From: Clostridia bacterium
GTDB taxonomy: Bacteria; Bacillota; Clostridia; UMGS1883; UMGS1540
NCBI GenBank assembly: GCA_017442155.1
Contig: JAFSAU010000030.1
Span: 1 to 64,000 of the forward strand
DNA length: 64,000 bases
Direction: 5' to 3'
Shown: positions 33,926-42,635 of the stretch, piece after piece
How the letters are laid out: every line of letters starts with the position of its first letter
How positions within the stretch are numbered: position 1 is the first letter of the stretch
Notes under the pieces: generated by a model
The model's input: the letters and a program-made list of their open reading frames with translations, nothing else
Database searches by the model: none
What the model was told of the DNA's origin: nothing
Translations under genes and position numbers: made by a program

Positions 33926-35071
33926 ATGAAAAAATTTCTTTTATCTCTTCTGTCCCTTGTTCTGTCTCTCAGCCTCTGCGGCTGCTGGGACAGACGGGAA
34001 ATCGGAGAAATCGCCATTGTAATGGGTTTTGCCGTGGACAGCACGGAAAACGAGGATGAAATTGAAATCACGGCCCAGATCGCCAACACCCGCACAATTG
34101 CCGCTGCCAGTGAGAGTGGAGGCAGCGGCGGCGGTGAACAGAAACCGTACCTCAATCTTTCCGCTTCAGCGGAATATGTGTTCCCCGCCATTCGCTCTTC
34201 CATCACAAAATCCGGTTCTAAGCTGTATATGTCGCATAATTATGTCATTCTTTTCGGGCAGGAGCTTGCGGAACGCGGTCTTGAAAAATATATGGACTTT
34301 TTTCTCCGGGACCATGAGCTTCGACTGGACATGCCGCTTCTTGTCGCCCGGGGACAGGGCGCAGATGTTCTGGATGCCGACACAGGCTTTCAGAGCATTC
34401 CCGCCCTGCACATCAATGACCTTATAAGCACCCAGAAACAGCTTTCCACCGGCATGACCGTTACCATATTGGATTTTATGGACCGCCTTTCTGCCGACCG
34501 GGGCGCACCGATGATTCCTATTATGGAAATAAAAGAAGAAAAAGAAAAGCAGACCCTGCATCTGAGCGGCACAGCCGTTTTTGATAACGATACGATGATC
34601 GGTGAGCTGGACGAACAGCAGACCCGCGGCTGTCTCTGGGCCTCCGGCAAAGTAAATGAGGCCGTAATTATGACGGAGGTAGGCGATGATAAAATCGGCA
34701 TAGAAGTGTCTCAATCCTCCGGTGGCATTAAAGCCGAAACCGACGACAGCGGTAACACCACAATGGTACTTTCCGTCCATGCCCGCGGCGACATTGGAAG
34801 CGTGCGTGGCAGCGAAGATTACACCACAAAGGAAGGCGTTGACATACTTCTCAAGGCTTTCGCCGGTGAAATTGAGGAGGAAATCCGGTCCTGCCTGGAA
34901 AAAAGCCGGGAGCTGAAAGCAGATGTGTTCGGTTTTTCCGATATTCTTTACCGATATCACCCAAAGCTCTGGGATCAAATGCAGGACGCAGAATTCCACA
35001 ATCTTCCTGTTCGTATTGAAGTTGAAACAAAGTTAGACTCCTCCGGCCGTCTTGGACAACCAATTCACTGA
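33926..35071 (+). CDS. Ger(x)C family germination lipoprotein, subunit C
   Basis: 381 residues. Lipoprotein signal with lipobox LSLCGC (Cys about 18), followed directly by the family motif WDRREIGEIAIVMGFAVD. The rest matches the three-domain Ger(x)C fold with central FLRDHELRLDMPLLVARG and a C-terminal domain ending around SDILYRYHPKLWDQM. GerC subunits sit on the outer face of the inner spore membrane and support the A/B receptor. SD AAAGGAG; 11 nt after gene A. A glycine/serine-rich stretch (ASESGGSGGGEQ) at about 67-78 is unusual but short. Confidence 0.92.
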   Translation: MKKFLLSLLSLVLSLSLCGCWDRREIGEIAIVMGFAVDSTENEDEIEITAQIANTRTIAAASESGGSGGGEQKPYLNLSASAEYVFPAIRSSITKSGSKLYMSHNYVILFGQELAERGLEKYMDFFLRDHELRLDMPLLVARGQGADVLDADTGFQSIPALHINDLISTQKQLSTGMTVTILDFMDRLSADRGAPMIPIMEIKEEKEKQTLHLSGTAVFDNDTMIGELDEQQTRGCLWASGKVNEAVIMTEVGDDKIGIEVSQSSGGIKAETDDSGNTTMVLSVHARGDIGSVRGSEDYTTKEGVDILLKAFAGEIEEEIRSCLEKSRELKADVFGFSDILYRYHPKLWDQMQDAEFHNLPVRIEVETKLDSSGRLGQPIH

Positions 35072-35087
35072 TTAAAGGAGAAATGCC

Positions 35088-36170
35088 ATGTTTACCACAC
35101 GCCAATTAACCTTCGGTATTGCCGCCTTTATTGGCGGTTCCTCGCTGTTTACCGTTTTTGTCAGTCAGATTACCCTGCAGGACTCCTGGATAACCGCCCT
35201 TCTGGCACTTGCCGCAAGCCTGCTTACCATATGGATGTATACAGGACTGATTTCGAGATTCCCGGGTCGGGGACTTTTAGAAATGCATACAGAGGTTTAC
35301 GGCAAACAGATTGGGCTGCTTCTGAACTTTTTATATGTTTTGTTCTGCATCGGCTTTGCCGCCGTCAGCCTTCGCAATCTCGGTGACTTTTTCAGCAGTT
35401 ACATCATGCCGGAAACGCCCATGCTGGTTGTGCTGATTTTGTTTGCCCTCACTTGTGCACTGGCGGCAGGGCAGGGCATCGGCACTGTCCTCCGGCTTTC
35501 CTTCCTTTTATTTACTTTTATGTTTCTGGCTCTCCTGCTCAACTGTTTCCTGCTGATTAAAAACATGGAGCTTTCAAATTTTCTCCCTATTCTCCGTCTG
35601 GGGCTTGACACCTATGCAAAGGGCAGTTTTGTGTTAACCGCCGCCCCCCTTTGTGAAATCGTGATTTTCCTGATTCTGCTCCCCTATGCCGACCGGAAAA
35701 CGAACGTGAAAAAGAGCTTTTTCCAAGGTCTTCTGCTCGGCGCACTGCACCTGATGATAACATTCCTGCGGGATATTGCCGTTCTTGGCTCCTCGCTCGC
35801 CTTTCTGACCGAGCCCACCTATGAAGCTGTCCGACGAATCCATATTCTCGATGTATTTTCCCGTCTGGAAATTATTTTTGCTTTTGTTCTCATCGTCATG
35901 CGCGTTTTTAAGCTCAGTATACTGTTTTGTGCCATTCTCCGTGCTGTGGAAGATACCGTTGGCCGTACCTTCCAAAGGCGCAGAACTGTTCTTATCTTCG
36001 TTGCTACGCTCGCTGTTATTGCCGCTCTTTTCGGCTTCCGCACCGGCATGACGTTGCCGGAATGGTTCCGGAATACCGGTGCGTATTTTTTCGGTTTTTT
36101 TGAAATCGTACTTCCGCTTATCACCCTGATCGTGGCCGCTATTCGCCGTCTCGGGTGCAGAAAAATGTAA
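35088..36170 (+). CDS. Spore germination permease, GerB family
   Basis: 360 residues with about ten membrane spans, of the amino-acid/polyamine permease-like endospore germination protein family (opening FTTRQLTFGIAAFIGGSSLF; later GRGLLEMHTEVYGKQIG and RRIHILDVFSRLEIIFAF). In germinant receptors the B subunit carries the nutrient-binding site. SD AAAGGAG, 16 nt after the C gene. The order A-C-B differs from the common A-B-C order. Ligand specificity cannot be read from sequence. Confidence 0.92.
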   Translation: MFTTRQLTFGIAAFIGGSSLFTVFVSQITLQDSWITALLALAASLLTIWMYTGLISRFPGRGLLEMHTEVYGKQIGLLLNFLYVLFCIGFAAVSLRNLGDFFSSYIMPETPMLVVLILFALTCALAAGQGIGTVLRLSFLLFTFMFLALLLNCFLLIKNMELSNFLPILRLGLDTYAKGSFVLTAAPLCEIVIFLILLPYADRKTNVKKSFFQGLLLGALHLMITFLRDIAVLGSSLAFLTEPTYEAVRRIHILDVFSRLEIIFAFVLIVMRVFKLSILFCAILRAVEDTVGRTFQRRRTVLIFVATLAVIAALFGFRTGMTLPEWFRNTGAYFFGFFEIVLPLITLIVAAIRRLGCRKM

Positions 36171-36177
36171 AATGCAC

Positions 36178-36206
36178 TTGTTTTTTCCCTCTTTATATGA
36201 TAAACT
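36178..36206 (+). promoter_or_regulatory. Possible promoter of the nitroreductase gene
   Basis: TTGTTT (36178-36183), 17-bp spacer, TAAACT (36201-36206). A weak match. Confidence 0.4.
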
Positions 36207-36231
36207 GGAAGACGATAAGGAGGAACAGAGT

Positions 36232-36765
36232 ATGGTAAATTTTTTTGAACTGATTGAAAAGAGAGAAAGCTGCCGGGACTATGACACTCGCCCTGTGGAA
36301 AAGGAACTACTTATCCGCATGGTGGAGGCGGCACGTCTTGCTCCCTCGGCCTGCAATTCCCAGCCGTGGCGTTTTACGGTTGTCACAGGGGAAAAGGCCG
36401 GCGAGGTGGCTGCCTGTACACAGGAAATGGGCATGAACAAATTCACAAGCGATGCCCCGGCCTTTATTGTGATTTCCGAAGAACGGGCCAGACTTTCCGC
36501 ATCCATTGCCGGAAAAGTAAAGGACCAGCAGTACGCACCCATTGACATCGGTCTTGCCACCGCTCATCTTTGTCTGGCCGCAACAGAGCTCGGCCTTTCC
36601 ACCTGTATCCTGGGCTGGTTTTCCGAAGAAAAATTAAAAAAACTGCTTGGCAAAACCGCAGGCAACCGCATTCGTCTTGTTATCAGCGTGGGGTACGCCG
36701 GAACCGACAGTATACGTCCCAAAAAACGGAAGGCATCGGAAGAAATTCTATGCTTTTTTGAATAA
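36232..36765 (+). CDS. Nitroreductase family FMN-dependent oxidoreductase
   Basis: 177 residues from ATG 36232 (AAGGAGG upstream). Short nitroreductase fold: IEKRESCRDYDTRPVEKE at the N-terminus with the FMN-phosphate-binding Arg and Ser, APSACNSQPWRFTVV, and GLATAHLCLAATELGLSTCILGWF. Enzymes of this kind reduce quinones or nitro compounds with NAD(P)H; the natural substrate is not predictable. At 177 residues it is in the shorter class common in anaerobes. A single gene between the ger operon and the DUF1385 gene. Confidence 0.9.
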   Translation: MVNFFELIEKRESCRDYDTRPVEKELLIRMVEAARLAPSACNSQPWRFTVVTGEKAGEVAACTQEMGMNKFTSDAPAFIVISEERARLSASIAGKVKDQQYAPIDIGLATAHLCLAATELGLSTCILGWFSEEKLKKLLGKTAGNRIRLVISVGYAGTDSIRPKKRKASEEILCFFE

Positions 36766-36788
36766 ATTATGAATTTCAGAAAAACCTC

Positions 36789-36817
36789 TTGTGTGTACCA
36801 TAAATTTCTGCTATACT
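36789..36817 (+). promoter_or_regulatory. SigA-type promoter of DUF1385-prmC
   Basis: TTGTGT (36789-36794), 17-bp spacer, TATACT (36812-36817). Confidence 0.65.
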
Positions 36818-36863
36818 AATAAGAAGAATATTTGTAAGACACGAAGGAAGGAGACTGTTTCCT

Positions 36864-37787
36864 ATGAAGCAATCTGCACATAAAACCAGCATCGGCGGGC
36901 AGGCACTTATCGAGGGTGTTATGATGCGTGGACCGAAAACCACGGCTATGGCCGTCCGGGATCCGGAGGGTGAAATCGTTCTGGAAAAATGGCCCACGCC
37001 CGAAAATAGCCGCGCCAAATTTTTCAAGCTCCCTTTTGTCCGCGGTATTTTTAATATGATTGATTCACTGCGCTTTGGCTACAAGTGTCTGATGCGTTCG
37101 GCTGAGATTGCGGGGCTGGAGGAAGCAGAGGATGAGGCTGATGAAAAGAAAAACAAGGTGATTATGAACATTCTCATGGTTGTCAGCGTTGTGCTGGCCA
37201 TGTTTTTAGCTGTTGGTCTTTTTCTCTACATGCCCTCCTTTTTGTACCGGTTGCTTTCCCGCGCCGTGCCGGTGCTGCGCGGCCAGGTCTGGCGCGCTGT
37301 TTTTGAAGGGCTGCTGCGCATTATCCTTTTTGTGGGATATATGTGCGCCATGCTTCTGATGAAGGACATCCGGCGTACCTTTATGTACCACGGTGCCGAG
37401 CATAAAACCATTTTCTGCTACGAGGCCGGGCTGGACCTGACGGTGGAAAACGTCAGAAAAATGAGCCGGTTTCATCCCAGATGCGGCACTTCCTTTATGA
37501 TATTAGTACTGATTGTGGGTATTATTGTTTCCATGTTTATCACGGTGGACGCGCCGCTTCTGCGCACAGTCATAAAGCTTCTGACATTGCCCATCGTCAC
37601 CGGCGTGGGGTACGAGCTTATTAAGTTTGCAGGCCGGCACGACAATCTTCTCACACGCATTGTCTCTGCTCCCGGTGTGTGGCTGCAGCATATCACCACT
37701 ATAGAGCCGGATGACGGACAGATTGAATGCGCGATCCTGGCCCTTTCTGAAACCCTGACCGGCAATCCGGAGGATGACAAATGGTAA
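36864..37787 (+). CDS. DUF1385 family membrane protein (YqhQ-like)
   Basis: 307 residues. The signature IGGQALIEGVMMRGP at the N-terminus, several membrane segments (about 94-125, 140-170, 210-260) and the His/Glu block FMYHGAEHKTIFCYEAG, which looks metal-binding, followed by RFHPRCGTSFM. The family is conserved in Firmicutes near prmC and the prfA release-factor gene; its biochemical role is unknown. It overlaps prmC by 7 nt, so translation of the two is probably coupled. SD GGAAGGAG 9 nt before ATG 36864. Confidence 0.92.
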   Translation: MKQSAHKTSIGGQALIEGVMMRGPKTTAMAVRDPEGEIVLEKWPTPENSRAKFFKLPFVRGIFNMIDSLRFGYKCLMRSAEIAGLEEAEDEADEKKNKVIMNILMVVSVVLAMFLAVGLFLYMPSFLYRLLSRAVPVLRGQVWRAVFEGLLRIILFVGYMCAMLLMKDIRRTFMYHGAEHKTIFCYEAGLDLTVENVRKMSRFHPRCGTSFMILVLIVGIIVSMFITVDAPLLRTVIKLLTLPIVTGVGYELIKFAGRHDNLLTRIVSAPGVWLQHITTIEPDDGQIECAILALSETLTGNPEDDKW

Positions 37788-38581
37788 TCCGTTCTCTTTT
37801 GCAGGACGCCGGCATTCCGCGCCTGGATGCGGAAATTCTCCTGGCCTTTACCCTTGGCGTGCCGCGGGAAAAGCTTTTATTCTTGTATAACGAAACCGCC
37901 GCAGAGGAAACTGCGGCGGCTTTTTCTGCCCTTTGCCAAAAGAGGAAAACCGGCTGTCCCGTTGCATATCTTCTTGGGGAACGGGAGTTTTTCTCCCTGC
38001 CCTTTTATGTGAACGAAAACACGCTTATTCCGCGGCCTGATACAGAAATTTTAGTGGAGTGGGCAATCGGAAAAGCAGAAGGAAAACGCGTTTTGGACCT
38101 TTGCTGCGGTACCGGCTGTATTGGCATTGCAACAGCCAGAAATGCCGCCGTCTCCTCTCTGACGCTTGCGGACATCTCCCCCGGTGCACTTTCCGTGGCA
38201 CAGAAAAACGCGGACAGACATTGCACGCCTGCCGCATTTTTACAGCTTGATATTTTAAAGGATTCTATTTTAGGACAGTTTGATTTGATTTTATCCAATC
38301 CGCCATATATCGAAACGGATGTTATCCCTACGCTTGAAAAGGATGTCTGCCATTTTGAACCGCACCTTGCCCTTGACGGCGGTGCAGACGGCCTCGATTT
38401 TTATCCTGTCATTATCGAAAAAGCCTTTTCTGCCCTTTCGCCCGACGGATGGCTGGGACTCGAAATCGGTTATACCCAGGGCAAGGCCGTATCGGAAATG
38501 ATGGAGCCATTCTTTGATAATGTGCAGGTGCTCCCGGACCTTGCGGGAAACCCCCGTGCTGTAGTGGGCAGAAAAAAATAA
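37781..38581 (+). CDS. prmC: Release factor glutamine methyltransferase
   Basis: 266 residues. Methylates the glutamine of the GGQ motif in peptide-chain release factors using S-adenosylmethionine. An N-terminal helical domain (1-75; PVAYLLGEREFFSLPFYVN with the family RE-F pattern), SAM-binding VLDLCCGTGCIGIATA, and catalytic NPPY (LILSNPPYIE). It starts inside the end of the DUF1385 gene. The usual neighbour prfA is absent in the downstream direction, where the large RNA gene begins instead. Confidence 0.94.
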   Translation: MVIRSLLQDAGIPRLDAEILLAFTLGVPREKLLFLYNETAAEETAAAFSALCQKRKTGCPVAYLLGEREFFSLPFYVNENTLIPRPDTEILVEWAIGKAEGKRVLDLCCGTGCIGIATARNAAVSSLTLADISPGALSVAQKNADRHCTPAAFLQLDILKDSILGQFDLILSNPPYIETDVIPTLEKDVCHFEPHLALDGGADGLDFYPVIIEKAFSALSPDGWLGLEIGYTQGKAVSEMMEPFFDNVQVLPDLAGNPRAVVGRKK

Positions 38582-38592
38582 ACGGTTAAAAT

Positions 38593-38621
38593 TTGACAAA
38601 ATGCAAAAGATATGATATACT
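38593..38621 (+). promoter_or_regulatory. Strong SigA-type promoter of the OLE RNA
   Basis: TTGACA (38593-38598), 17-bp spacer, TATACT (38616-38621). The predicted start is about 38628. Confidence 0.85.
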
Positions 38622-38627
38622 GCATAG

Positions 38628-39228
38628 AAGGTGGTGCAGTATCCTAGTCAGGATGCCGATTCCCAAGACGGGCCTAAAAATCCGTAGAAGGGCATATCGA
38701 TGAAGTTCCTGGTGTTGGCTTTCGACGCCCAGTCGGGGGTCGATGCTGGGGGTTAAGGTTTAGGGGCGATTCGCAATGGCATGCGAGCGTTGACCCCTTT
38801 TCCGTGGAGACCTGCGTGCGTGCTTCTGCCTCTGCTCGTCCCCTGAGGGCGACGGAACGGAGTACGGCGCAGGAGTAAACCTGTCATGCGGTGCCGCATG
38901 GTGCTGTGGGCAGAGTAGCCTGCCTTGCGTGGGTATGAAGGATAACGGTTCAGGCTCCATTTTGTCGGCCAACAAAACGGAGATATTGCTGTTTGAAATC
39001 CTATCTGCAAAAAAGGCTAAGAATCGGTTTGACTGTTGAGGAAATCTCCTAGGCTGTTCAGGCTTGAGGGATACGGGGGATTGCAGTGCGGACTTAGTGG
39101 CAATCCGAATCAGACCCCTGCGGTCTGGCTTCTGTTTAATCGGAAACGGCCCGGAGCGGCGACGCGCGGGCACGGAAGCGGGAAATCCGTCTCGGACCTA
39201 TGCCGCAAAATTTACTCCGTATTCTGCC
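38628..39228 (+). ncRNA. ole: OLE RNA (ornate large extremophilic RNA), inferred
   Basis: A 600-nt GC-rich stretch without a plausible gene, starting at a consensus promoter and ending shortly before a small membrane-protein gene. Several local hairpins are visible: ATCCT-AGTC-AGGAT near the 5' end, TCGCA/TGCGA around 38770, and CCATTTTGT/ACAAAACGG around 38960. Length near 610 nt, the position upstream of an OapA-like gene, and neighbours dxs and tlyA/yqxC match published OLE loci of Firmicutes. tmRNA and RNase P RNA were excluded because their conserved ends and cores are missing. I recognised it from context and size, not from a covariance search. The 3' end is approximate. OLE forms a membrane-associated RNP with OapA linked to stress tolerance and magnesium/energy homeostasis in Halalkalibacterium. 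Confidence 0.8.
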
Positions 39229-39259
39229 ACCATATTTTTTATAAAAGGAAGTGCTATCC

Positions 39260-39865
39260 GTGAAAGACGATATACCCGGGCAAAAACGAAAAAAAATGAG
39301 AGTAAAAAGCAATCATACGCCGAATCGGAAAGTCAGTGTATCCTGGATTATTACCACGATTCTTCTGACCTTTTTTCTTTCCGTGTCCATTACAGTGATT
39401 ACATCCTCCCTTCTTGGGAATGTGGCTGTAAGCGTGGCACTTCTCATTTTGCTTTGCATAGTTCTTCTCGGTATTATATTCGACCTTCTGGGTATCGCCG
39501 TAACCACGGCGGCAGAAGCACCCTTCCATGCCATGGCCTCGAACCGCGTTCCGGGTGCCGCGCAGGCAATCCGGCTGATTCGCAATGCCGAAAAGGTTTC
39601 AAACTTCTGTAACGATGTTGTCGGCGACATCTGCGGTATCGTCAGCGGTGCCACCGGCAGTTTTATTGCCACGGAGCTGGTAACGAATTTTTCGCTTCCG
39701 TCGCTTCTTACCAGTCTGTTTGTAACCGGTACTGTTTCTGCCATTACGGTCGGCGGCAAAGCTCTTGGTAAAACTCTGGCCATAAACCAGTGTAATCAGT
39801 TTGTATTTTATATCGGCAAATTCCTTGCACTGTTTTCATTCCGAACAAAGAAAAGCAGGAAATAA
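39260..39865 (+). CDS. oapA: OLE-associated membrane protein A
   Basis: 201 residues from GTG 39260, placed 10 nt after AAAGGA; an in-frame GTG at 39251 is too close to the SD. A basic N-terminus (1-25, rich in Lys/Arg) is followed by about four hydrophobic segments (around 29-50, 55-81, 125-150 and 150-175). The motif CNDVVGDICG gives Asp119-x3-Asp123, the DxxxD pattern described for OapA. A basic C-terminus (FRTKKSRK) closes the protein. OapA binds OLE RNA and localises it to the membrane. Position directly behind the RNA and 2 nt before dxs fits published loci. I assign it on architecture and context, with moderate sequence memory. Confidence 0.8.
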   Translation: MKDDIPGQKRKKMRVKSNHTPNRKVSVSWIITTILLTFFLSVSITVITSSLLGNVAVSVALLILLCIVLLGIIFDLLGIAVTTAAEAPFHAMASNRVPGAAQAIRLIRNAEKVSNFCNDVVGDICGIVSGATGSFIATELVTNFSLPSLLTSLFVTGTVSAITVGGKALGKTLAINQCNQFVFYIGKFLALFSFRTKKSRK

Positions 39866-39867
39866 TC

Positions 39868-41697
39868 ATGTATAAACTTCTCACCCGGGTGCAGTCCCCT
39901 GCGGATCTCCGGTCCATGTCTATGACAGAGCTGGACGCACTCAGCCGTGAAATCCGGACATTTCTAATTGAAAACATTCCGAAAACAGGCGGTCATTTCG
40001 CCTCGAATCTGGGCGTTGTGGAGCTGACAATCGCTCTGCACCGCGTCTTTTCCGTTCCGGAGGATAAGCTTATCTGGGACGTGGGCCACCAAAGCTATGT
40101 ACATAAACTTTTAACGGGTCGCCGGGAGCAGTTTTCCTCCCTGCGGCAGTTTGGCGGGCTTTCCGGTTTTCCGAAAAGCGCGGAAAGCAAGTACGACTGT
40201 GCCGACACCGGCCATTCCTCCACCGCCATTTCCACCGCGCTCGGCTTTGCCGCCGCCCGCGATTTATGTAAACAGACAGGGGAATCTGTGGCCGTTGTGG
40301 GTGACGCCGCCTTTGCCGGCGGTCTTTCTATGGAAGCCCTAAACCATATTGCCCACTGCAAGCACAAGGTCATCATCGTTCTCAACGATAACCAGATGTC
40401 CATAGGACAAGTTGTAGGCGGTTTTTCCCAATATCTGAACAAAATCCGCACCCGTTCTTCTTACTATACGGTCAAGCGGGAAACCAGTGACCTTCTGCAT
40501 AAAATCCCCCTTCTCGGGAAACCCACCGTGCACGTTATCAAAAAAATCAAACGGATTCTCCGTTACTGCGTCACCCCCGGTGTTGTGTTTGAAAAGCTGG
40601 GTTGCCGGTATCTCGGTCCCGTGGACGGGCATAACATCCGCCAGCTCTGTGATACCCTTGCAGAGGCCCGGCGTCTGCCCCAGTCCGTGCTGATTCATGT
40701 GTTGACCAAAAAGGGAAAGGGGTTTTCTCCTGCTGAGGAAACGCCTGCAGAATACCATGCTGTCGCTCCTGCAGGGAAAAAGACAGAAAGCTGCTCTGCC
40801 CGGTTTGGGAAAACGATTCTCAGCCTTGCGGAAACACACAGAAATCTGGTTGCGATTTCCCCCTCTATGCCTGATGCCTCGGGGCTTGGGCCTTTTATGG
40901 AGAAATATCCCTCCCGCTTCTATGATACCGGCATAGCAGAAGCGCACGCCGCCACCTTTTCGGCCGGTCTTGCGCGGGGCGGTCTTTTGCCCGTTCTGAC
41001 TGTGTATTCCTCGTTTTTACAGCGGGCTTATGATTCTCTGGTACACGACATTGCCTTGCCGAAGCTCCATGTGGTGCTGGCCGTGGACCGTGCCGGCCTT
41101 GTGGGAAGCGACGGCGAAACCCACCAGGGCATTTTCGATTTATCCTATCTGACGCATATTCCGAACATGGCCGTTTTGGCACCTTCGGATTTACTTACTT
41201 TAGAAGAAATGCTTCGCTATGCAGTGGAAATCCATTCCGGCCCCATTGCTGTCCGCTATCCGAGAGGAAGCATGCCGCCGCTTGACGCCCCTCCCTTTGT
41301 TTTTGGAAAAGCGGCTGTTTTACGGGAAGGCACAAATATAACTCTGGCCGCTGTCGGGCGAATGGTCCATACAGCACTGGCGGCTGCCGACATCCTCATG
41401 GAAAAGGGAATATCGGCCGAGGTGATTGACCTCAGGACCGTAAAGCCGCTGGATATGGAAACAGTACGGACTTCCGTGCAGAAAACAGGACGGCTTCTGA
41501 CACTGGAGGACAACACAAAAATCGGCGGTATCGGCGAACAGATAGCTGCTGCGCTTTCCGGCACCGGCTATCCGGTTCTGGTGCGCGCCTTCCCTGATAC
41601 ATTTGTACAGCAGGGCACAGTGGACGAGCTGATGACCCTATACCAAATGGATGCCGCAGGGCTTACGGCAGATGCAGAAAGGATGGTAAAAGCATGA
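39868..41697 (+). CDS. dxs: 1-deoxy-D-xylulose-5-phosphate synthase
   Basis: First enzyme of the MEP isoprenoid pathway: joins pyruvate and glyceraldehyde 3-phosphate using thiamine diphosphate. 609 residues. Family features: GHFASNLGVVELTIALH, WDVGHQSYVHKLLTGR, DTGHSSTAISTALGFA, then GDAAFAGGLSMEALN...LNDNQMSIG (the GDG motif reads GDA here, while the metal-binding Asp and Asn are kept), YDTGIAEAHAATFSAG with the catalytic Glu, and DRAGLVGSDGETHQGIFD. Two nt after oapA and overlapping tlyA by 4 nt (ATGA), so it belongs to an ole-oapA-dxs-tlyA unit. ispG at 62164-63204 is another pathway gene. Confidence 0.93.
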   Translation: MYKLLTRVQSPADLRSMSMTELDALSREIRTFLIENIPKTGGHFASNLGVVELTIALHRVFSVPEDKLIWDVGHQSYVHKLLTGRREQFSSLRQFGGLSGFPKSAESKYDCADTGHSSTAISTALGFAAARDLCKQTGESVAVVGDAAFAGGLSMEALNHIAHCKHKVIIVLNDNQMSIGQVVGGFSQYLNKIRTRSSYYTVKRETSDLLHKIPLLGKPTVHVIKKIKRILRYCVTPGVVFEKLGCRYLGPVDGHNIRQLCDTLAEARRLPQSVLIHVLTKKGKGFSPAEETPAEYHAVAPAGKKTESCSARFGKTILSLAETHRNLVAISPSMPDASGLGPFMEKYPSRFYDTGIAEAHAATFSAGLARGGLLPVLTVYSSFLQRAYDSLVHDIALPKLHVVLAVDRAGLVGSDGETHQGIFDLSYLTHIPNMAVLAPSDLLTLEEMLRYAVEIHSGPIAVRYPRGSMPPLDAPPFVFGKAAVLREGTNITLAAVGRMVHTALAAADILMEKGISAEVIDLRTVKPLDMETVRTSVQKTGRLLTLEDNTKIGGIGEQIAAALSGTGYPVLVRAFPDTFVQQGTVDELMTLYQMDAAGLTADAERMVKA

Positions 41698-42488
41698 AAA
41701 CACGGCTGGACGTATATCTGACAGAAAACGGTCTTGTCGCCTCCCGGGAAAAAGCACGGGCGGTGATTATGGCCGGAGAAGTATATATAAATGAACAAAA
41801 AGCTGATAAGGCCGGGCAGATGGTTTCAGAAACAGACGCTGTAGAAGTGCGGGCCGATTCCCTCCGTTATGTCAGCCGCGGCGGCCTGAAGCTGGAAAAG
41901 GCCATAACGGCCTTCCCCATTTCTTTGCAAGACGCCGTCTGCATGGACATCGGGGCCTCCACCGGCGGCTTTACCGACTGTATGCTGCAAAACGGTGCGG
42001 CAAAGGTGTACTCCATTGACGTAGGCTACGGCCAACTTGCATGGAGCCTACGCACGGACGAAAGAGTCGTAAACTTAGAACGCACCAACATTCGTTATGT
42101 TACGGAAAACGAAGTACCCGAACCCATTGATTTTGCCAGTGTGGACGTTTCCTTTATCTCCTTAAAGCTTGTTCTCCCTGTTGCATACGAACGGCTTCGG
42201 GACGGCGGTGAAATGGCCTGCCTGATTAAGCCGCAGTTTGAAGCCGGACGGGAAAAAGTCGGTAAGGGCGGCGTGGTTCGGGATAAGGAAACCCACCGCG
42301 AAGTCATTGAAAACGTAATTTCTTTCACAAAGGAAATGGGTTTTTCCGTTTTGGGACTTGATTTTTCCCCCGTGAAAGGGCCTAAGGGCAATATCGAGTA
42401 TCTTCTCTATATTGCAAAATCTGATACAGAAAGCATTGATGCGCCTATACACGAAACTGTTGACCGAGCGCATACAGAAGCCCGCTGA
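41694..42488 (+). CDS. tlyA: TlyA family rRNA 2'-O-methyltransferase
   Basis: 264 residues. An S4 RNA-binding domain (1-60; RLDVYLTENGLVASREKARAVIMAG) is followed by an FtsJ-like SAM methyltransferase (YVSRGGLKLEKAI, CMDIGASTGGFTDCMLQNGA, VDVSFISLKLVLP, LIKPQFEAGR with the catalytic Lys). TlyA in mycobacteria methylates ribose in 16S and 23S rRNA; the Firmicutes YqxC relatives are less studied. The name hemolysin used in some databases is misleading. Start overlaps the dxs stop by 4 nt. A terminator stem overlaps its stop codon. Confidence 0.92.
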   Translation: MKTRLDVYLTENGLVASREKARAVIMAGEVYINEQKADKAGQMVSETDAVEVRADSLRYVSRGGLKLEKAITAFPISLQDAVCMDIGASTGGFTDCMLQNGAAKVYSIDVGYGQLAWSLRTDERVVNLERTNIRYVTENEVPEPIDFASVDVSFISLKLVLPVAYERLRDGGEMACLIKPQFEAGREKVGKGGVVRDKETHREVIENVISFTKEMGFSVLGLDFSPVKGPKGNIEYLLYIAKSDTESIDAPIHETVDRAHTEAR

Positions 42489-42509
42489 CAAAATACCGTC
42501 AGCGGTTTT
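42482..42509 (+). terminator. Terminator after tlyA
   Basis: CCGCTGAC (42482-42489) pairs with GTCAGCGG (42498-42505), followed by TTTTC. The stem includes the tlyA stop codon. Confidence 0.65.
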
Positions 42510-42560
42510 CATCTATATTACAGATACTTTTCTTTTCTGCAAAAAAAACATTCTCTCTTA

Positions 42561-42589
42561 TTTACATTTTTTCGTGCATATGGTAAAAT
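42561..42589 (+). promoter_or_regulatory. SigA-type promoter of the stalk-domain gene
   Basis: TTTACA (42561-42566), 17-bp spacer, TAAAAT (42584-42589). Confidence 0.7.
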
Positions 42590-42635
42590 CGATACAAACA
42601 GACCTTATACTTTTATTAAAAACGGAGGAATTGAC

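Noticed and set aside
38628-39228. tmRNA, RNase P RNA or protein genes in the large RNA region
   Set aside because: The tRNA-like ends of tmRNA and the conserved cores of RNase P are absent. Open frames on both strands there (for example 38760-39173 minus) are Arg/Pro-rich, lack ribosome sites and show no family features.
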